Origin: JBAXEO01 sp963789515
GTDB taxonomy: Bacteria; Actinomycetota; Coriobacteriia; Anaerosomatales; JAAXUF01
DNA length: 64,000 bases
Direction: 5' to 3'
Assembly (NCBI GenBank): GCA_963789515.1
Contig: CAWBKW010000002.1
Coordinates: 558,001-622,000, forward strand
The position numbers and the translations under genes were made by a program. Shown here piece after piece: positions 60,967 to 64,000 of the stretch. Numbering within the stretch: position 1 is the stretch's first letter; each line of letters opens with the position of its first letter. The notes under the pieces were generated by a model. It did not search any database, was not told the DNA's origin, and was given only the letters and a program-made list of their open reading frames with translations.

Positions 60967-61658
60967 GCGCAGAACCACGCTGCGAGGCGATGTGCATCGG
61001 CGCCCATCCTGACGATGTCGAGATCGGCATGGGCGGGACCGTCGCGAAGCTGGTCCGCGAGGGCGCACGGGTCGTCATCGTCGACCTGACCAACGGCGAG
61101 CCTACTCCTCACGGCACCGTCGAGCGCCGTGCGGCCGAGTCCGCGCGCGCCGCGAACGTGCTCGGCGTGGAGCGCCGCACGCTCTCCCAGCCCAACCGCT
61201 ACCTGTTCGACACCGTGGAGGCACGCACCGAACTCGCCGAGGTGATGCGCGAGTTCCGGCCGAGGACGATCTTCATCCCGTACGCCGAGGATGCGCATCC
61301 CGATCACATCGCCGCTTCGGCCATCGCCGTTGCAGCGCGCTTCTACGCCAAGTTCACGCGCACGGACATGGCCGGTGAGCCCTTCTTCCCCGAACGCGTC
61401 TACCGGTACATGGCGGTGCACATGCGGGTGGTGGTCGAGCCGTCCTTCATCGTCGACGTGACCGAGGACCTGCCGACGAAGCTCGAGGCGCTGGCGGCGT
61501 ACGAGTCGCAGTTCTCGGGCAACCCCGCCAACGCCGGCGTCATCGATCTGGTGGCCGGGCAGGCCGCCATGTGGGGCGCGCTGGGTCGAGTGGGGGCGGG
61601 GGAGCCGTTCTTCGCGCTCGAGCCGATCGCCATCAGCTCGGTCACCGACCTCATCTAG
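60963..61658 (+). CDS. PIG-L/BshB-type zinc-dependent N-deacetylase
   Basis: A 231-residue deacetylase of the LmbE/PIG-L family. The zinc site is AHPDDVEIGMGGTVAKL, with the third ligand in YAEDAHPDHIAAS, and LTNGEPTPHGT matches the BshB1 subgroup that removes acetyl from GlcNAc-malate in bacillithiol synthesis. It also resembles mycothiol MshB. The ATG overlaps the glycosyltransferase stop. The frame is intact. Confidence 0.9.
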   Translation: MSAEPRCEAMCIGAHPDDVEIGMGGTVAKLVREGARVVIVDLTNGEPTPHGTVERRAAESARAANVLGVERRTLSQPNRYLFDTVEARTELAEVMREFRPRTIFIPYAEDAHPDHIAASAIAVAARFYAKFTRTDMAGEPFFPERVYRYMAVHMRVVVEPSFIVDVTEDLPTKLEALAAYESQFSGNPANAGVIDLVAGQAAMWGALGRVGAGEPFFALEPIAISSVTDLI

Positions 61659-61666
61659 GAGGCGAC

Positions 61667-63248
61667 GTGGTTCACGCCAAGCCGGCGCTTCCGGCCGGGC
61701 ACGGAGAGGTCCTCACTCGTCCCGCCTTCGAGGAGTGGGGCGCTTTGGCGCAGAAGAACCACGCTGCGGCGGCGTCCTGGGGCTTCACGGTGGCGGGCGT
61801 ACCTGCCGCCGAGGTGCGTGCGCTTGCCCGCCGAGAGGCGATTCAGGTGGCCGCGGAGTTCTCGGCGGGTATGGGCGTGCGCGTCGCGGAGCCGGGCTCC
61901 CCGGAGTCGCTCGTCGTCGCCACCGGGCATCAGCCGGAGCTCTACCACCCCGGCGTGTGGATCAAGGACTTCCTGCTCCAGCGCTTGTCCGAAGAGCTGC
62001 CGGCCACGGCTATCGACTTCGTGGTGGACTCGGATGGCTTCCAGGTGCTCGGAGTCAGCTCGCCGTGCATGACGCCGGGCGTCAAGCGCTGCCAGCAGTA
62101 CCTCGCCGTCGGCAGCCCGAACGGGTGGTACGCCGGTGCTCCGGTTCCCGGCGAGCGCGACCTGAGTGACTTCTGCACAGCCGCGGACTCCATGCTGGCA
62201 TCGCTCCCGTCGACGGCGGTGCGGCGGCACTTCGCGACGTTCTGCGCCGAGTTGCAGGCCGCCCGGCCGCTCGCGGGTAACCTGGCCGAGCTCGTCACCA
62301 TCGCGCGCCGCCGCTACGAGGAGCCCGCCGGAAGCGACTACCTCGAGCTGCCGTTGACCCGCCTTGCCGCGACGAGCGCGTTTCGCACCTTCGTGGCCGA
62401 CCTTGCGCTCGACGCCGATCGCTTCGCTCGCGCCTACAACACCGAGCTCGCGGACTACCGCACGGTGAACAAGATGCGCTCTGCCGCGCAGCCGTTTCCG
62501 GACCTCGCCGTCAGCGGCGGGGCGGTCGAGCTTCCCCTGTGGCTGCTGGGAGGAGAGGGCCGGACGTCGGTCCTGTCCGAGCGTATGCCGAGCGGCGTGA
62601 CGCGGTTGTCAGGCGCCGACGGGACGCGCATCGTCGACCTGCCCGGCGGACCCCGCCGAGGCCGTGGCCGCGCTCGAGGCGTCCGGCGCGCTCATCGCGC
62701 CCAAGGCGCTCGCTCTGACCCTCTTCGTTCGCCTGTTCGCCTGCGACCTGTTCATCCACGGTGTGGGCGGTGGCCGCTACGATCGCGTGACCGACGGCGT
62801 GTGCCGCCGCTACTACGGAGTCGAGCCGCCGGAGTACGTGGTCGCCTCGATGACGATGTACCTGCCGCTCGGCGCGCATGTCGTGGGGGAGGACGAGGTC
62901 GCCTCGGCACGTGCCCGGCTCAACCGCCTCGAGCACAACCCGGACGCGCTTCTCGGCGAGGTCGAGTTCGACTCGGCCGATGAGCGTCTACGTGCGGTCG
63001 CCCTCGCCGCCGAGAAGGCCGACCTGGTGTCGGCGATCGCCGAGCCCGGTGCCGACAAGAAGGCGCTCGGCCTGAGGATCCGCGAGGTCAACGTCGCCCT
63101 GACCGAGTTGCTGGCGCCCCTGCGGGCCGGGATGGAGGCCGACGTCGCCGCACTCGAGGCCCAGTCCGCGGCCTCGGAGATACTCACCGACCGCACCTAC
63201 CCGTTCTGCTTCTGGTCGCCGCTCGAGGTCGCCGACAAAGCGCGGTAG
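61667..63248 (+). CDS. Protein of about 526 residues with BshC-like features (one frameshift)
   Basis: I do not recognise a characterised family with certainty. The N-terminal part has an Ala/Arg-rich helical region, then LVVATGHQPELYHPGVWIKD and IDFVVDSDGF. These are placed as in BshC, the bacillithiol cysteine-adding enzyme, where the equivalent reads TGQQ...K... and ends in an acidic D-x-D type site. The C-terminal 180 residues are helical and could form the BshC-type coiled coil. It starts eight bases after the PIG-L stop, with AGGAGG before the GTG. One extra base at about 62650 (GGC+G) breaks the frame. The BshC assignment is an inference from motif position and gene context. Confidence 0.55.
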
Positions 63249-63380
63249 GAAAGGCCCGGTGTGCGGCGAACACAGCGCCCAACCGCGCGGTGCCGTCGGG
63301 AGCGGATTGTGGCACGCGCGCTGCAAGGTTAGAATCTCGCGAATGGCCGAAGCGCTTCGTCCGTGTGAAAGGATGGTTCC

Positions 63381-63557
63381 ATGTCCCTTCCTGTTGTTGA
63401 TGCCGACCTCTGCACCGCCTGCGGTATCTGCGTCGATGAGTGCCCGAGCAGCTGCTACGACCTCGAGGACGTCGCCCGCCTGAATCGCCCGGACGACTGT
63501 ACCGAGTGCGGCTCCTGCGTCGACGCGTGCCCCAACGGCGCCATCTCGATGGACTAG
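63381..63557 (+). CDS. 2x[4Fe-4S] ferredoxin
   Basis: A 58-residue bacterial ferredoxin with two C-x2-C-x2-C-x3-C cluster motifs: CTACGICVDECPSSC and CTECGSCVDACP. It is a small soluble electron carrier typical of anaerobes. The ATG is preceded by AAAGGA. Its electron partners are not shown by the neighbours. The frame is intact. Confidence 0.95.
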   Translation: MSLPVVDADLCTACGICVDECPSSCYDLEDVARLNRPDDCTECGSCVDACPNGAISMD

Positions 63558-63583
63558 CTCGGCGTTTCCCGCCGAGAAGGTAG

Positions 63584-63617
63584 GACGAAGGGCCGGGGAG
63601 TTCCCCGGCCCTTCGTC
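63584..63617. terminator. 16-bp bidirectional hairpin between ferredoxin and plsY
   Basis: Arms 63584-63599 and 63602-63617 pair exactly over a two-base gap, so the real loop takes bases from the arms. It lies between convergent genes and probably terminates both. Confidence 0.65.
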
Positions 63618-63625
63618 GTTCTCGG

Positions 63626-64000
63626 CTACCCGCGCGGTCCGCTGCCGTCGTTGATGTAGAGCTTCGGCTCCTTGCCGGCCAGCATCCCCATGAACCGCTT
63701 GTGGTGCGCCGCGTAGACGACGGCACCCATCGCGAGCGCGAACGCCCAGTCGGGGGAGCCGAGCACGAGCGCCACGATCGGCAGCGTGACGGCCGCCGCG
63801 ACCTGTCCGGCCATCATGTAGCGGCTCAAGGCGATGACGGCCAGTCCCACCACCACGACCGCCACGAAGTAGCGCCAGTCGTAGGCGAGTAGCGCTCCCG
63901 CGCCGGTGGCGAGTCCCTTGCCGGTCCGCGCGAAGCCGTGCTCGATGAGCGCCATCCAGATCGAGTAGTTGTGCCCCAACACGGCGCCGGCGACAGCCGC
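63626..64000 (-). CDS. plsY: PlsY-type glycerol-3-phosphate acyltransferase (5' end outside window)
   Basis: The last 124 residues of a membrane protein. LGHNYSIWMALIEHGFARTGKGLATGAGAL corresponds to the PlsY acyl-phosphate-dependent acyltransferase signature, split here as GHNYSIW and TGKGLATGAG; three or four hydrophobic helices follow. PlsY makes lysophosphatidic acid in phospholipid synthesis. The usual GGKG motif reads RTGKG, a mild deviation. The start lies beyond the window's right edge. Confidence 0.75.
   Translation of the reverse strand, partial: AAVAGAVLGHNYSIWMALIEHGFARTGKGLATGAGALLAYDWRYFVAVVVVGLAVIALSRYMMAGQVAAAVTLPIVALVLGSPDWAFALAMGAVVYAAHHKRFMGMLAGKEPKLYINDGSGPRG

Overview
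The window is a GC-rich chromosomal segment from a Gram-positive actinobacterium, probably an anaerobic or facultative lineage outside the classical aerobic Actinomycetes. Signs of this are the dcw order murF-mraY-murD-ftsW-murG-murC-murB-ftsQ-ftsZ followed by pgeF, yggS, sepF, proC, yggT, divIVA, yggU, ileS, a TraR/DksA gene, lspA and rluD, the frequent GTG/TTG starts, the many GTGA/ATGA stop-start overlaps, and a Tat-exported membrane-bound hydrogenase.

Layout. 0-9.5 kb: peptidoglycan precursor and division genes, closed by two hairpins after ftsZ. 9.6-19.3 kb: a DUF4013 membrane protein, pgeF, a complete pstSCAB-phoU phosphate operon lying inside the division cluster, then yggS-sepF-proC-yggT-divIVA-yggU. 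19.3-31 kb: an accessory block (decayed membrane gene, TetR regulator, large Cys-type sulfatase, DUF1269 protein, divergent PASTA kinase, DUF6325 pair, MFS carrier, DUF389 protein, SulP transporter). 31.2-36.4 kb: T-box controlled ileS, dksA-like gene, lspA and rluD. 36.5-41.7 kb: haem genes hemE, ferrochelatase and two tandem HemY/CgoX-type oxidases. 41.8-44.6 kb: inositol-phosphatase family gene and transketolase. 44.6-50.4 kb (minus strand): hydrogenase small subunit, large subunit, cytochrome b, a HemN-like radical SAM protein and a maturation protease. 51-57.7 kb: DUF2249 protein, HAD phosphatase, a fused FAD/Fe-S oxidoreductase, a CRP/FNR regulator, a cytochrome b5-like protein and a 23S rRNA methyltransferase. 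57.9-64 kb: a receiver-PilT fusion, OsmC, glycosyltransferase, PIG-L deacetylase, a BshC-like protein, ferredoxin and plsY.

The main discovery is in the hydrogenase large subunit. The C-terminal nickel-binding motif D-P-C-x-x-C-x-x-H reads D-P-(TGA)-I-G-C-G-V-H, and ten bases after the TGA the mRNA can form a perfect 7-bp hairpin whose 6-base loop contains GU, the geometry of a bacterial SECIS element. This is a predicted [NiFeSe] hydrogenase using selenocysteine, here coupled to a b-type cytochrome subunit. A second candidate system is the tight OsmC / glycosyltransferase 2 / PIG-L / BshC-like cluster, which resembles a low-molecular-weight thiol pathway with an unusual glycosyltransferase.

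A caution applies to the whole window. Roughly a hundred single-base frameshifts interrupt genes, many of them essential (murC, ftsZ, ileS). Nearly all are one extra base that can be placed at a third codon position, where the two adjacent bases are synonymous alternatives (for example TAT+C, GAG+A, GCG+C). This looks like two strain alleles merged in an assembly, not real mutation. I therefore annotate such genes as intact CDS spanning the shift and give the shift positions.
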